Source: Desulfobacterales bacterium
GTDB taxonomy: Bacteria; Desulfobacterota; Desulfobacteria; Desulfobacterales; JAIPEE01
Direction of reading: 5' to 3'
NCBI GenBank assembly: GCA_021737275.1
Contig: JAIPEE010000022.1
Coordinates: forward strand, 1-64,000
Length of the DNA stretch: 64,000 nucleotides
Within the stretch, counting starts at the first letter, position 1. Each line of letters begins with the position of its first letter. Of the stretch, positions 54,100 to 62,831 are shown piece by piece. The position numbers and the translations under genes are program-made. Under the pieces are notes generated by a model. It saw only the letters and a list, made by a program, of their open reading frames with translations. It had not been told where the DNA came from and searched no databases.

Positions 54100-54300
54100 T
54101 TAGCTTTTTGTAACATTGACTGCAGAAGGCCCTTTAGGACCCTGCTCAATATCAAAAGCTACCCGGTCACCTTCGTTCAAGCTTTTAAATCCTTCTGAAT
54201 TTATTCCTGAATGATGAACAAATACATCCGGACCGTCTTCCTGCTCAATAAAACCAAAACCTTTTGCGTCGTTAAACCATTTTACTATGCCATTGGCCAT
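54100..54300 (-). CDS. cspA: cold shock protein (CspA family)
   Basis: 66 aa, an OB-fold RNA chaperone. RNP1 KGFGFIEQ and RNP2 VFVHHS are present, followed by [24 protein letters not shown], 7 bases from the ATG. An AT-rich leader of at least about 120 bases lies upstream. It is directly followed by rhlE and ABC-F genes on the same strand, a cold and translation-related cluster. Confidence 0.96.
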   Translation of the reverse strand: MANGIVKWFNDAKGFGFIEQEDGPDVFVHHSGINSEGFKSLNEGDRVAFDIEQGPKGPSAVNVTKS

Positions 54301-54680
54301 AATAATATCCTTCTTTCTTAATAATTATAAATTTTAAACTGGAGGGTACTTCAGAAAACTACAGAATTGTTCCTACAGAAATAAAATCGCCCCTGCGAAC
54401 CGCTAATGCAAAGGTCGTGTTAATCTGGTTATAATAGACTAATATTTCACTAAAGCAAGCTAATTGTTGAAATTAAAGAAAATAATCTGAAAAGAAACGA
54501 TTTTTCAGAAACCCAGAGAAGCGACATGTTGACGAAACCGGAGGATATAGCTAATTATATTAGATTATTTTATTATTTATAAAAAACATGAAAATCAGAT
54601 GCATTTATGATACAAAAGCTACCTGAATATTTTGACAGCGCATTGAATTTTAAATAACTGATCCCAGGAGGCCCAAGACT
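54301..54680. other. divergent intergenic region cspA / mttB1
   Basis: About 380 bases between divergent cspA (minus) and the first MttB gene (plus). It must hold both promoters; TATTAT/TATAAC-type sequences near 54430-54450 are candidate -10 elements for cspA. I found no copy of the TetR operators of the MttB2 promoter here. Confidence 0.4.
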
Positions 54681-56204
54681 TTGACCATTCAACAGAACCC
54701 AACCAATAAAGCCATCTGGCCCGGAATAGCCGGCGGAGCCTACAAGCCACTCAGCAATCATGATATCAAGCGCATTCACAGTACCGCACTTGATGTACTT
54801 GAAAATATCGGCATTGCACATCCAACGCCGGAACTCCTTGAATATGCCTTGCCTAAAGGCTGTATCGTGGGCGACGACGGCCGGCTGAAGTTTCCCCGCG
54901 CACTGGTTGAAGATATTATTGCCTCGACTAAAAAACAGATCCCCTATTATGGCGTTGACCCAAAATATGATTTTGAAGTAAGTGGCGAGAGTGTTTATAC
55001 GGGTACGGCCGGCGAGGCTGTCAATATTTTGGATTATAAAACCCAGACATATCGACCCTCTAAACTGACGGATCTGTATGATGCGGCCCGCATGGTAAAT
55101 CAGTTGGATAACATCCACATCCTTATGCAACCCTTTATTGCTACAGAGCATAGCGAAGACCTGTATAATCACGATATTAACATTGCCTATGCCCAGCTGG
55201 CAGGCACTGCAAAGCCATTTACCCTTTCAATTTCACAGCCAAAACATATTGACCCCATTATCTCTCTGTTTGATACATTTCTGGGAAAAGAAGGCGCTTT
55301 TCTGGAGCGCCCATTCTGCTATATTCTTGGCTGCCCGATTCGATCTCCACTGGCGTTCAGTAAAAACAATCTGGCGGTATTAATTAAAACGGCCCAACTC
55401 GGCTTACCAACCGATTCTTGTGTGGCGTCACAGGCCGGTGCAACCGCACCTGCTGCACTGGCGGGTGCAATGGTACAAACATTTGCTGAAACACTGGCCG
55501 GATTATGTGTGGTAAATCTTGTTCGACCGGGTATGCCAATGTGCTTTGGCATGTGGCCTTTTATTACAGATCTTCGGACCGGAAACTTTACCGGCGGAAG
55601 CGGCGAAGAGGCATTGATTATTTCTGCGGCGGCACAGTTATGTAATTATTATGGTTTGATTACAAGTGGCCCGGCCGGTATGACCGATTCCAAAACCATG
55701 GATGCCCAGGCCGGATACGAAAAGGGTATCACAACGTCTACCGTGGCATTAGCCGGCAGTAATATTATCAGCTTTTATCCAGGAATGGTCGGCAGCCTGA
55801 TGGCCCAGTCGTTTGAAGGCATGGTTATTGATAATGATATGCTGGGCAATGTACTTCGTGTTGTTCGGGGCATTGAAGTGACCGATGAAACATTATCATA
55901 TGATGTCATCAAGGAAACCGTTTATGGCCAAGGTCACTATCTTGATCATCCCCAGACATATAAGCTGATGAGAAGTGAATTTGTCTATCCTGAAATGGCC
56001 GACAGACGTTTACCTGAAGAGTGGCAAAAAGATGGCAGTAAAACAATTTATGACCGGGCCCATGAAAAAGTAAAAGAGATGCTTTCGAACTATTATCCTG
56101 ACCATATTGATCCTGCTGCTGATATTCGAATCCGAGATAACTTTCCCATTAAGCTAAAACCTGCAGATATGAAACCTGGTAATGGTCGGTGGGATAAAGA
56201 ATAA
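54681..56204 (+). CDS. MttB-family trimethylamine/betaine methyltransferase homologue without pyrrolysine, copy 1
   Basis: 507 aa, starting with TTG after AGGAGG (8-base spacing). MttB proteins transfer a methyl group from a methylated amine to a corrinoid protein. The complete frame contains no in-frame amber codon, so it is the non-Pyl branch that includes glycine-betaine (MtgB), proline-betaine and carnitine methyltransferases. Visible landmarks: HSTALDVLENIGIAHPTPE, the TIM-barrel segment VASQAGATAPAALAGAM and ALAGSNIISFYPGM. The other MttB gene at 58536 is a distant relative. No corrinoid protein gene is adjacent. Confidence 0.9.
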   Translation: MTIQQNPTNKAIWPGIAGGAYKPLSNHDIKRIHSTALDVLENIGIAHPTPELLEYALPKGCIVGDDGRLKFPRALVEDIIASTKKQIPYYGVDPKYDFEVSGESVYTGTAGEAVNILDYKTQTYRPSKLTDLYDAARMVNQLDNIHILMQPFIATEHSEDLYNHDINIAYAQLAGTAKPFTLSISQPKHIDPIISLFDTFLGKEGAFLERPFCYILGCPIRSPLAFSKNNLAVLIKTAQLGLPTDSCVASQAGATAPAALAGAMVQTFAETLAGLCVVNLVRPGMPMCFGMWPFITDLRTGNFTGGSGEEALIISAAAQLCNYYGLITSGPAGMTDSKTMDAQAGYEKGITTSTVALAGSNIISFYPGMVGSLMAQSFEGMVIDNDMLGNVLRVVRGIEVTDETLSYDVIKETVYGQGHYLDHPQTYKLMRSEFVYPEMADRRLPEEWQKDGSKTIYDRAHEKVKEMLSNYYPDHIDPAADIRIRDNFPIKLKPADMKPGNGRWDKE

Positions 56205-56208
56205 TAAA

Positions 56209-56241
56209 GCAATGAGTACTGAACGGTGAGTTCTGAATTGC
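56209..56241 (-). repeat. short heptamer-period repeat piece in reverse orientation
   Basis: On the minus strand it reads GCAATTCAGAACTCACCGTT followed by CAGTACTCATTGC, the same words as in the plus-strand copies. It is the only copy noticed in this orientation. Confidence 0.5.
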
Positions 56242-56870
56242 TAATCCAGATAATTCGCCAGATAGCTTTTCAACACCAACTTCAACTCTCCAAGGATTTC
56301 AGCTGCCCGTTTTTTATTGTTTTGGTTATATAGATGTTTGTGCGCTCTCCAGATCATCGTATCGGAAATTTCAATAATATTCATACTGATGATTTCCAGT
56401 TTTTCATCACGGATACCATGCATCCTGGTTTTTAATGCTTTTGCAAGCTCTATTGAATATTGATAATTAGACGCTTCATCGTATTCCATCAGCTCAGGAC
56501 TTCCATTCAGAGCACTTCGGACAGCAATGTAACCGGGTTCATTTATCTGCATTTCATAGTAGGTATCAATCAGCTTTCCCAATGCATCCTGGAAATTGAC
56601 ATCAGGATTTTTCATGTGATCATACCGGCCTTCAAGGAGCCTTATATCAGCTTTGGCATGCCGTTCAGCCAGAGCCTTAATTATTGCAAGTTTGTTTGGA
56701 AAATACCGGTATATGCTTCGGATTCTCAAACCTGCCTTTTCGGCAAGAAGTTTAGTTGTAAAGTGGTCGGAACCGACCTTTTCAAGCAGATCCGCCGCTG
56801 TATTCAGAATCAGTTCATACGTTTTAATTGCCCTGGCCTGTTTAGGCTTTACCCTGCGCTCAAGTTCCAT
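56241..56870 (-). CDS. TetR-family regulator divergent from the DAO/MttB2 operon
   Basis: 209 aa. HTH at about residues 20-65 (FTTKLLAEKAGLRIRSIYRY, then FPNKLAIIKAL). The C-terminal half is a variable ligand domain. It is divergent from the DAO gene at 57080 and the intervening 209 bases hold two AAAGGGA-N7-TCCCTTT palindromes. It is therefore a good candidate repressor of the downstream operon and itself, probably responding to a methylated amine; the inducer is inferred. Confidence 0.93.
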   Translation of the reverse strand: MELERRVKPKQARAIKTYELILNTAADLLEKVGSDHFTTKLLAEKAGLRIRSIYRYFPNKLAIIKALAERHAKADIRLLEGRYDHMKNPDVNFQDALGKLIDTYYEMQINEPGYIAVRSALNGSPELMEYDEASNYQYSIELAKALKTRMHGIRDEKLEIISMNIIEISDTMIWRAHKHLYNQNNKKRAAEILGELKLVLKSYLANYLD

Positions 56871-56953
56871 ACCGGTTGAATATCCTTAATAATTAATTGT
56901 CTATAACAAACAGATTAAAGACTGCACTAAAAGTGTATTTATTGTCAACGATT

Positions 56954-57039
56954 AAAAGGGAGCGATACTCCTTTAATTCTTGACATATGCTTTTCAGGAT
57001 GCCTATTATTCGTAAAAAGGGAGCATTAATCCCTTTTTA
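56954..57039 (+). promoter_or_regulatory. promoter and two TetR-type operators of the DAO/mttB2/fixCX operon
   Basis: TTGACA (56980-56985), 18-base spacer, TATTAT (57004-57009). Two palindromes share AAAGGGA-N7-TCCCTTT: 56954-56976 (one imperfect arm) before the -35, and 57013-57039, a perfect 10-bp stem (TAAAAAGGGA/TCCCTTTTTA with 7-base loop), just after the -10. The layout is typical of repressor control of a divergent pair. Confidence 0.7.
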
Positions 57040-57079
57040 ATATATTCAAGTACCCTTTCACAAATAAAGAGGATTCATA

Positions 57080-58426
57080 ATGAGTATCTTTAAAGAAAAA
57101 ATGGTGTTTGAAGAGAACCGGAGCATCTGGATTGAAAACACATCTGGGAAAAGTCCACCGCTGAAAGAAAACATTGAAGCTGATGCGGCTATTGTCGGCG
57201 GGGGATATATGGGATTATCATCCGGGCTTCATATCAAAAAGCTTTTCCCTGAAAAACGGGTTGTTTTACTTGAAGCAAAAGAGATCGGCCATGGTGCATC
57301 CGGCAGAAATGGCGGTATGTGCCTTACTCAGCTGTCAAGCGATTACATGCATGTGGCACACCCGAAAACGCACAAAGCTTCATATGATGCGACCCTGAAT
57401 TGCGTTAAGGAAATCGCCGCTATGATGAAAAAATACGGCATGGAAGACGGCCTTAACGAAGTAGGCAGCCTGATGGTAAACTACTCTCCCCAAAAAACAA
57501 AATACTCAAAAAAATATGCCGGACAGGCAGCTGATATGGGTATACCGGTCGAGTTCTGGGATCGAAACAAGGTTATTGACGCGCTGGGCACTCATGTCTA
57601 TTACGGCGGTTTGTATGATCCTAACAGTTTCGAAATACATCCTTCAAAGTATGTCCATTCGCTCAAACAGGCTGCGCTGGACGCAGGGGTTGAAATTTTT
57701 GAAGATTCGTGTGTTGAACATATTGATGAAGGCACTGTTAACCGGCTGACAATAAAAACATCAGAGGACTTAATCCATGGTGTCAAAGCAAAACAAGTTG
57801 TACTTGGCATGAACGGCTATATCACCAAGCTGGGATACATGAAAAACCGAATTTTTCCGGTCATGATTGAAATGGCATCCACTCCGGCATTAGGAAAAGG
57901 AATATTTGAAAAACTCGGCTGGAAAAATAGAATCGGGTTTCATGATGATAATAACCTGCTTTTTCATTTTGGATCTACACATGACGGCAGAATAGTTTTT
58001 GGCGGCGGGAATGCGGAATACTATTTCAACAATGGCCTTTCCTACAAAAAAGATATTAACAAGCCGATGAATATGCTCCATAAGGAACTTTCCCGTGTCT
58101 ACCCGGCACTAAAAAATGTCTCATTTGAAAAAATATGGACAGGCGTTATTTCATTATCATTAAACCAGCAGCAATCTGTCGGCACTACCGGAAAATTTAA
58201 TAATATCTATTATGCAGTGGGCTGTATGGGGCATGGTGTTTGCCAAATGTATTTTTCCGGAAAAGTAATAGCAGATATGATGTCCGGTGATATCGAAAAA
58301 TGGAAAGATATGCCTTTTTTTAAAAAAAAACTGCCATTGCTTCCGCCGGAACCGCTTAAGTATTTAGGTGCAAACGCTTTTATGACGGCACTGGGCGTGA
58401 TGGATAAATTTCAAATGGAAAAATAG
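57080..58426 (+). CDS. DAO-family FAD oxidoreductase of the methylated-amine module
   Basis: 448 aa. FAD-binding motif DAAIVGGGYMGLSSGLHI (about residues 34-51) followed by GHGASGRNGGMC. It is a paralogue of the gene at 24419 (same order and length) and similar in type to sarcosine/dimethylglycine-type and gamma-glutamylputrescine oxidases. First gene of the operon with mttB2, fixC1, fixC2 and fixX. Electrons could go to FixCX rather than oxygen in an anaerobe, which is an inference. RBS AGAGGA. Confidence 0.92.
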   Translation: MSIFKEKMVFEENRSIWIENTSGKSPPLKENIEADAAIVGGGYMGLSSGLHIKKLFPEKRVVLLEAKEIGHGASGRNGGMCLTQLSSDYMHVAHPKTHKASYDATLNCVKEIAAMMKKYGMEDGLNEVGSLMVNYSPQKTKYSKKYAGQAADMGIPVEFWDRNKVIDALGTHVYYGGLYDPNSFEIHPSKYVHSLKQAALDAGVEIFEDSCVEHIDEGTVNRLTIKTSEDLIHGVKAKQVVLGMNGYITKLGYMKNRIFPVMIEMASTPALGKGIFEKLGWKNRIGFHDDNNLLFHFGSTHDGRIVFGGGNAEYYFNNGLSYKKDINKPMNMLHKELSRVYPALKNVSFEKIWTGVISLSLNQQQSVGTTGKFNNIYYAVGCMGHGVCQMYFSGKVIADMMSGDIEKWKDMPFFKKKLPLLPPEPLKYLGANAFMTALGVMDKFQMEK

Positions 58427-58535
58427 TAATCCATATCAGGTTTTACTTTTTATACTTTTATAATTTTGACCATTTCAGCAAAGAAGCGTATAAATCAATA
58501 AAAATTGCACCCACTTTTTAATAACAGGAGAAAGC

Positions 58536-59978
58536 ATGGGAAAAAAAGCAAGTATCCCCGCATCCGGATTTTTACCTGAAATTCTGTCCAGGACCGATAT
58601 TGAAAAAGTCCTTAATAGTGTTTACGAACTGATGTGCGAAGTCGGAATCCGGTTTGACCCTGATCCGAGGGTTCTTGATCTATTTTCCGCTTCCGGATGC
58701 GATATTTCATCTGAAAGTGTTATCAAAATTCATAGAGATCTTGTAGAAAACAGCCTTGATTCGGTTGCAAAAAAAACACAGCTCTATGACCGAAACGGAA
58801 GCGCTGTTGATATTCCCGGTATCTCTTTTGCCGCAGGCATGGGTTGTATAAATATAGTTGATATTGAAACAGGTGAACGAAGACCGAGTACACGGGAAGA
58901 TCTGGCTATGGTTGCCCGCGTGGTGGATGCCCTTCCGAATATTGACGGTATTTGCCAGCCCTGTAAAATTATAGAACGATCCGATGTTTATGGTGAAATT
59001 GATGAATTTAACGTGATCGCCTCCAATACAACCAAACCGTTTGCGTATATTTCCGAATATGTTGAATCCCTTGAAGCGGCCATTGAGCTTGCTGCAGTAA
59101 TCCGGGGCGGGCATGATCAGTTAAGGGAAAAACCTTATTTTTCTTATGGTATAACACAAATGCCGCTTTATTATGCCCAGAAAGAGATCGACCAGATTTT
59201 TATTGGAATTGAAAATGGAATTCCACTTGGATCCGGCAGTATTATAATCGGAGGTGCAACCGGCCCCATGACCATTGCAGGAAGCCTGGTTCATTGTATT
59301 GCCACAGATTTTGCCCTGATTGTACTTGGACAGCTTATTGAAAAAGGTTGTTATTGTGTAAGTAATTCCGAAGTTAATTTCATGGACCCCCGGAACGGTA
59401 ATTTTGGAGGAATACCTGAAATGCATCTGGGTGAACTGGCCAGAATTCAGATTTTCCATAAACTGGGCCTGTCTGCAGGAAGCGGCGCAGGCGGCAGTAC
59501 CTCCCCGGTATTTAACCAGGATTGTTCGGCCGATGTGGCTTCATCAATGATGCATGCTTTTTACAGTGGTGCCGATTCCACTTATTATCTGGGCGGCATT
59601 GAATCGGGAATGACTTACTCCCTGCATTGTCTTCTTTACGGCAATGAATTGGCCGGCATGGTTCGCCGTATGGAAAAAGGTATAGAAATCAATGAAGATA
59701 CCCTGGCTATGGCGGTTACAAAAAAAGTGGGATTGAAGTGTAATTATCTGGCTGAACGTCACACCGTCAACCACTGCAGAACCGAATTGTGGAACCCCGG
59801 ATATTTTCAGAACCTGAATGTGGAACAGTGGGTACGGGAAGGTAAAAAGGATCTGTTTGACCGGATTGATGAAGATTTGAAAAGAATTTTGGCAGAACAT
59901 CAGCCGGAAGCAATTCCGGATAATGTGCGACAGGGTATGGATGAGGTATTGAAAAAATATGGGGTCATTGAAGAATAA
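58536..59978 (+). CDS. MttB-family methyltransferase homologue without pyrrolysine, copy 2
   Basis: 480 aa, RBS ACAGGAG. The start region DIEKVLNSVYELMCEVGIRF and the barrel segments (SIIIGGATGPMTIAGSLVHC; GLSAGSGAGGSTSPVFNQDC) fit the MttB superfamily, distinct from copy 1 in length and sequence. No amber codon in the frame. It is the second gene of the operon, between the DAO oxidoreductase and the FixC genes. The methyl donor is unknown; betaine-type compounds are the best guess from family members. Confidence 0.9.
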   Translation: MGKKASIPASGFLPEILSRTDIEKVLNSVYELMCEVGIRFDPDPRVLDLFSASGCDISSESVIKIHRDLVENSLDSVAKKTQLYDRNGSAVDIPGISFAAGMGCINIVDIETGERRPSTREDLAMVARVVDALPNIDGICQPCKIIERSDVYGEIDEFNVIASNTTKPFAYISEYVESLEAAIELAAVIRGGHDQLREKPYFSYGITQMPLYYAQKEIDQIFIGIENGIPLGSGSIIIGGATGPMTIAGSLVHCIATDFALIVLGQLIEKGCYCVSNSEVNFMDPRNGNFGGIPEMHLGELARIQIFHKLGLSAGSGAGGSTSPVFNQDCSADVASSMMHAFYSGADSTYYLGGIESGMTYSLHCLLYGNELAGMVRRMEKGIEINEDTLAMAVTKKVGLKCNYLAERHTVNHCRTELWNPGYFQNLNVEQWVREGKKDLFDRIDEDLKRILAEHQPEAIPDNVRQGMDEVLKKYGVIEE

Positions 59979-60023
59979 TGGCCACAAAAGATACTAAACG
60001 TTCAAAAAGCGTTGGGAGGAGCA

Positions 60024-61397
60024 ATGGATAAAACAACCTGTATCGTCGTTGGCGCCGGCCCGGCCGGTTCAGCATGCGCCTTATCCCTTGCCAGAAAAGG
60101 AATCGATACCGTTCTGCTGGAAAGAGGCCGTACGCCCGGTGAAAAGAAAGTGTCCTCGTTTGTTTTGTTAATGACAGAACTGAGACGCCTCATTCCGGAT
60201 TGGGAAAAAGATCTGCCGGTAGAAAGAAATATTATCCGAACGGACCAGGCTATTTTTAACGGTACTGACATCAAGATGATTACAAGTTATAATTATGACA
60301 AGCTTAAAAATCCCGTCTACTTTTCAGCTTTCCGGAGAAAATTCGATGAATGGTTTGCCAAAAAGGCGAAAGAGGCCGGTGCCGAGCTTATTACCGGGAT
60401 GACAGTAACGGATCTGATTATGGATAATGGTCGGGTTGTTGGTGTTAAAATAGATGATGAAGAGCTGTATGCCGATATAGTGGTCGGTGCAGACGGATAC
60501 CACACTAAAGTCGGTGAGAAAGCCGGGCTGGTCACGGAATGGGATCCTGCACGAGCCAGGCTGGCCGTAAAGGAAGTTCTTGACCTCCCGCCGGAAGTAA
60601 TCAATGAACGGTTCCAGTTATCAGACGGTCAGGGATGTGACATGGGCATTATTCCATATCACTTTGGGGAGCTGAGCATTCGCAGTTCGACATTATACAC
60701 AAATAAAGACAGCATTTCGCTGGCAGTTTTTGCCCATCTCGGTGAGTTAAAAGAAAAAAATATTAAACTGCACGATGAGCTGGAAAAATTCAAAGAACAC
60801 CCCTTTATTCATAAATTTATTAAAGGCGCCACATTGCGGGAGTATCAGGCTCATATCATACCTCACGGTGGCCGGGTAAATCCGGAGAATCTGTATGGAG
60901 ATGGTGTGCTGCTCTGTGGTGAGGCCGGAGGCACGACGGATACGGCTTCCGGTATGGGTGTACCCACCTGCATGACAGCAGGCTTGATGGCCGCAGAAAC
61001 TATAGCATTGGCTGTAAAAAAGAAAGATTTCAGTGCTGATACACTGAAGAATTATCTTAAATTTCTGGACAGCACATCAATACTGGATATGATTTATGAA
61101 AGCAAAAAAACCAGTGACTACTGGGTGGACAAAGGAAAGCTTGAACGACCCGATTGTATGGCAGCTATAGCAGACAGCTATAACCAGTATTGGAATGCGG
61201 ACTATATGTCAAAAGACTACCACCCTTTGTTTCTTAATCTTTATTTGAGAGTTGGAAAGTTTTTTGCCCCAAAGCTGATCCGAATGATTGTTACCCCGAT
61301 ATTAAAGGGCTATTCATTTTATGAAAAAACAGTTGAAAAAATTAAAAGAAAAATAAGGCGTCGTTTTTATGAGTGGAAAAAGCAGTATGATAATTGA
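60024..61397 (+). CDS. fixC: FixC-like ETF:quinone oxidoreductase-type flavoprotein, copy 1
   Basis: 457 aa. N-terminal FAD motif CIVVGAGPAGSACALSLARK and the middle segment GVLLCGEAGGTTDTASGMGV are typical FixC. FixC with FixX passes electrons from a flavoprotein to quinone, in diazotrophs or carnitine metabolism. Start at ATG 60024, 4 bases after GGGAGGAG; an earlier TTG at 60012 would add four residues. About 80% identical by eye to copy 2. A decayed fixX start overlaps its 3-prime end. Confidence 0.92.
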   Translation: MDKTTCIVVGAGPAGSACALSLARKGIDTVLLERGRTPGEKKVSSFVLLMTELRRLIPDWEKDLPVERNIIRTDQAIFNGTDIKMITSYNYDKLKNPVYFSAFRRKFDEWFAKKAKEAGAELITGMTVTDLIMDNGRVVGVKIDDEELYADIVVGADGYHTKVGEKAGLVTEWDPARARLAVKEVLDLPPEVINERFQLSDGQGCDMGIIPYHFGELSIRSSTLYTNKDSISLAVFAHLGELKEKNIKLHDELEKFKEHPFIHKFIKGATLREYQAHIIPHGGRVNPENLYGDGVLLCGEAGGTTDTASGMGVPTCMTAGLMAAETIALAVKKKDFSADTLKNYLKFLDSTSILDMIYESKKTSDYWVDKGKLERPDCMAAIADSYNQYWNADYMSKDYHPLFLNLYLRVGKFFAPKLIRMIVTPILKGYSFYEKTVEKIKRKIRRRFYEWKKQYDN

Positions 61398-61446
61398 TGA
61401 AAAAATGGGTGTAGAAAACTATAATATTATTTCTTTTAATTTTTAA
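61369..61446 (+). pseudogene. vestigial fixX start left by tandem duplication of fixC-fixX
   Basis: A 25-codon frame begins MSGKSSMIIDEKMG and stops at 61446. It aligns with the start of the intact FixX (MSGKNSMTVDEKMS). The ribosome-binding site is AAGGCG instead of AAGGAG as in the intact gene. This shows that fixC plus the beginning of fixX was duplicated in tandem and the first fixX was lost. Confidence 0.85.
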
Positions 61447-61460
61447 TACCGGGAGATAAG

Positions 61461-62831
61461 ATGGAAAAAACAACCTGTATCGTCGTTGGTGCCGGTCCAG
61501 CCGGTTCTGCCTGCGCGTTGTCTCTGTCCAGAAAAGGAATCGATACCATTCTGCTGGAGCGGGGCCGAACACCCGGTGAAAAAAATGTGTCGTCGTTTGT
61601 TCTGTTTATGACTGAACTGAAACGGCTCATCCCTGAATGGGAAGAGGATCTGCCGGTTGAAAGAAATGTTGTACGGACAGATCAGGCTATTTTTACCGGG
61701 AACGACATCAAGATGATTACAAGTTATAACTACGATAAAATTGATGACCCTATTACGTTTACAGCCTTTCGAAGAAGATTTGACGCCTGGTTTGCCAAAA
61801 AAGCAAAGGATGCCGGTGCAGAGCTGATAACCGGGATGACAGTTACGGATCTGATTAAGGATAAGGGCCGCGTTATCGGTGTCAGGGTGGGGGATGAGGA
61901 ATTATATGCTGACGTTGTTGTGGGCGCTGACGGATACTATTCCAGCGTTGGTGAAAAAGCCGGGTTAATCACGGAATGGGATCCGGCAAGATGCACCCTT
62001 GGCGTAAAAGAAGTACTTGACCTGCCGCCGGAAGTTATTAATGAACGCTTTCAGGTATCAGACGGCCTGGGTTGTGAAATGGGACTCTGGCATTATAATT
62101 ATGGCAAACTAAGTTTTGGCGGGACAACGCTATATACAAATACAGACAGTGTATCGCTTGGCATTTTTGCCCGTGTTGGTGAGTTAAAAGAAAAAAATGT
62201 TAAGCTGCACGATGAGCTGGATAAACTAAAACAGCACCCCTTTATTCATAACTTTATCGAAGGATCTACCCTGCGGGAATATCAGGCCCATATTATATCT
62301 CACGGGGGCCGCATCAAACCTGAAAATCTTTATGGAGACGGCGTTCTGCTCTGCGGAGAAGCAGGCGGACTCATGGACACCGCTTCCGGAATGGGTGTGC
62401 CGACCTGTATGACTTCAGGCTTGATGGCTGCAGAGACAATTGACTTGGCTGTAAAGAAAAATGATTTCAGTGCGGGTACTTTGAAAAATTACCTGAAATT
62501 TCTGGATACCACATCAATGCTGGATATGGTCCATGAAAGTAAACGTTATAGCGATTCTCTGGTGGGCAACAATGCAGGCAGAGCCAATTATATGGCTGAC
62601 ATTGCAGACAGCTATAACAACTACTGGAATGCGGACTATATGTCAAAAGACTACCACCCTTTGTTTCTTAATCTTTATTTGAAAGCGGGAAAGTTTTTTG
62701 TCCCAAGTCTTATTCGATGGATTGTGACCCCGATAGTAAAGGGTTTTTCCTTGTATAAAAAAACAGTTGAAAAAATAAAAAGAAAAATAAGGAGTCGTTT
62801 TTATGAGTGGAAAAAACAGTATGACAGTTGA
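61461..62831 (+). CDS. fixC: FixC-like ETF:quinone oxidoreductase-type flavoprotein, copy 2
   Basis: 456 aa, RBS CGGGAG. Same layout as copy 1: CIVVGAGPAGSACALSLSRK, GVLLCGEAGGLMDTASGMGV, ending FYEWKKQYDS. The two copies differ scattered along the length (for example DGLGCEMGLWHYN versus DGQGCDMGIIPYH), which suggests both are under selection. It overlaps fixX by 29 bases and is the copy that has the intact partner. Confidence 0.92.
   Translation: MEKTTCIVVGAGPAGSACALSLSRKGIDTILLERGRTPGEKNVSSFVLFMTELKRLIPEWEEDLPVERNVVRTDQAIFTGNDIKMITSYNYDKIDDPITFTAFRRRFDAWFAKKAKDAGAELITGMTVTDLIKDKGRVIGVRVGDEELYADVVVGADGYYSSVGEKAGLITEWDPARCTLGVKEVLDLPPEVINERFQVSDGLGCEMGLWHYNYGKLSFGGTTLYTNTDSVSLGIFARVGELKEKNVKLHDELDKLKQHPFIHNFIEGSTLREYQAHIISHGGRIKPENLYGDGVLLCGEAGGLMDTASGMGVPTCMTSGLMAAETIDLAVKKNDFSAGTLKNYLKFLDTTSMLDMVHESKRYSDSLVGNNAGRANYMADIADSYNNYWNADYMSKDYHPLFLNLYLKAGKFFVPSLIRWIVTPIVKGFSLYKKTVEKIKRKIRSRFYEWKKQYDS

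Noticed and set aside
53748-54113. 121-codon plus-strand frame between rhlE and cspA
   Set aside because: No RBS or domain; it starts at the rhlE start codon region and crosses the cspA end on the other strand. Better explained as leader sequence.
54681-59978. Pyrrolysine (amber) codons in the two MttB genes
   Set aside because: Both frames are open to the normal end with no in-frame TAG, so they are the non-Pyl type.
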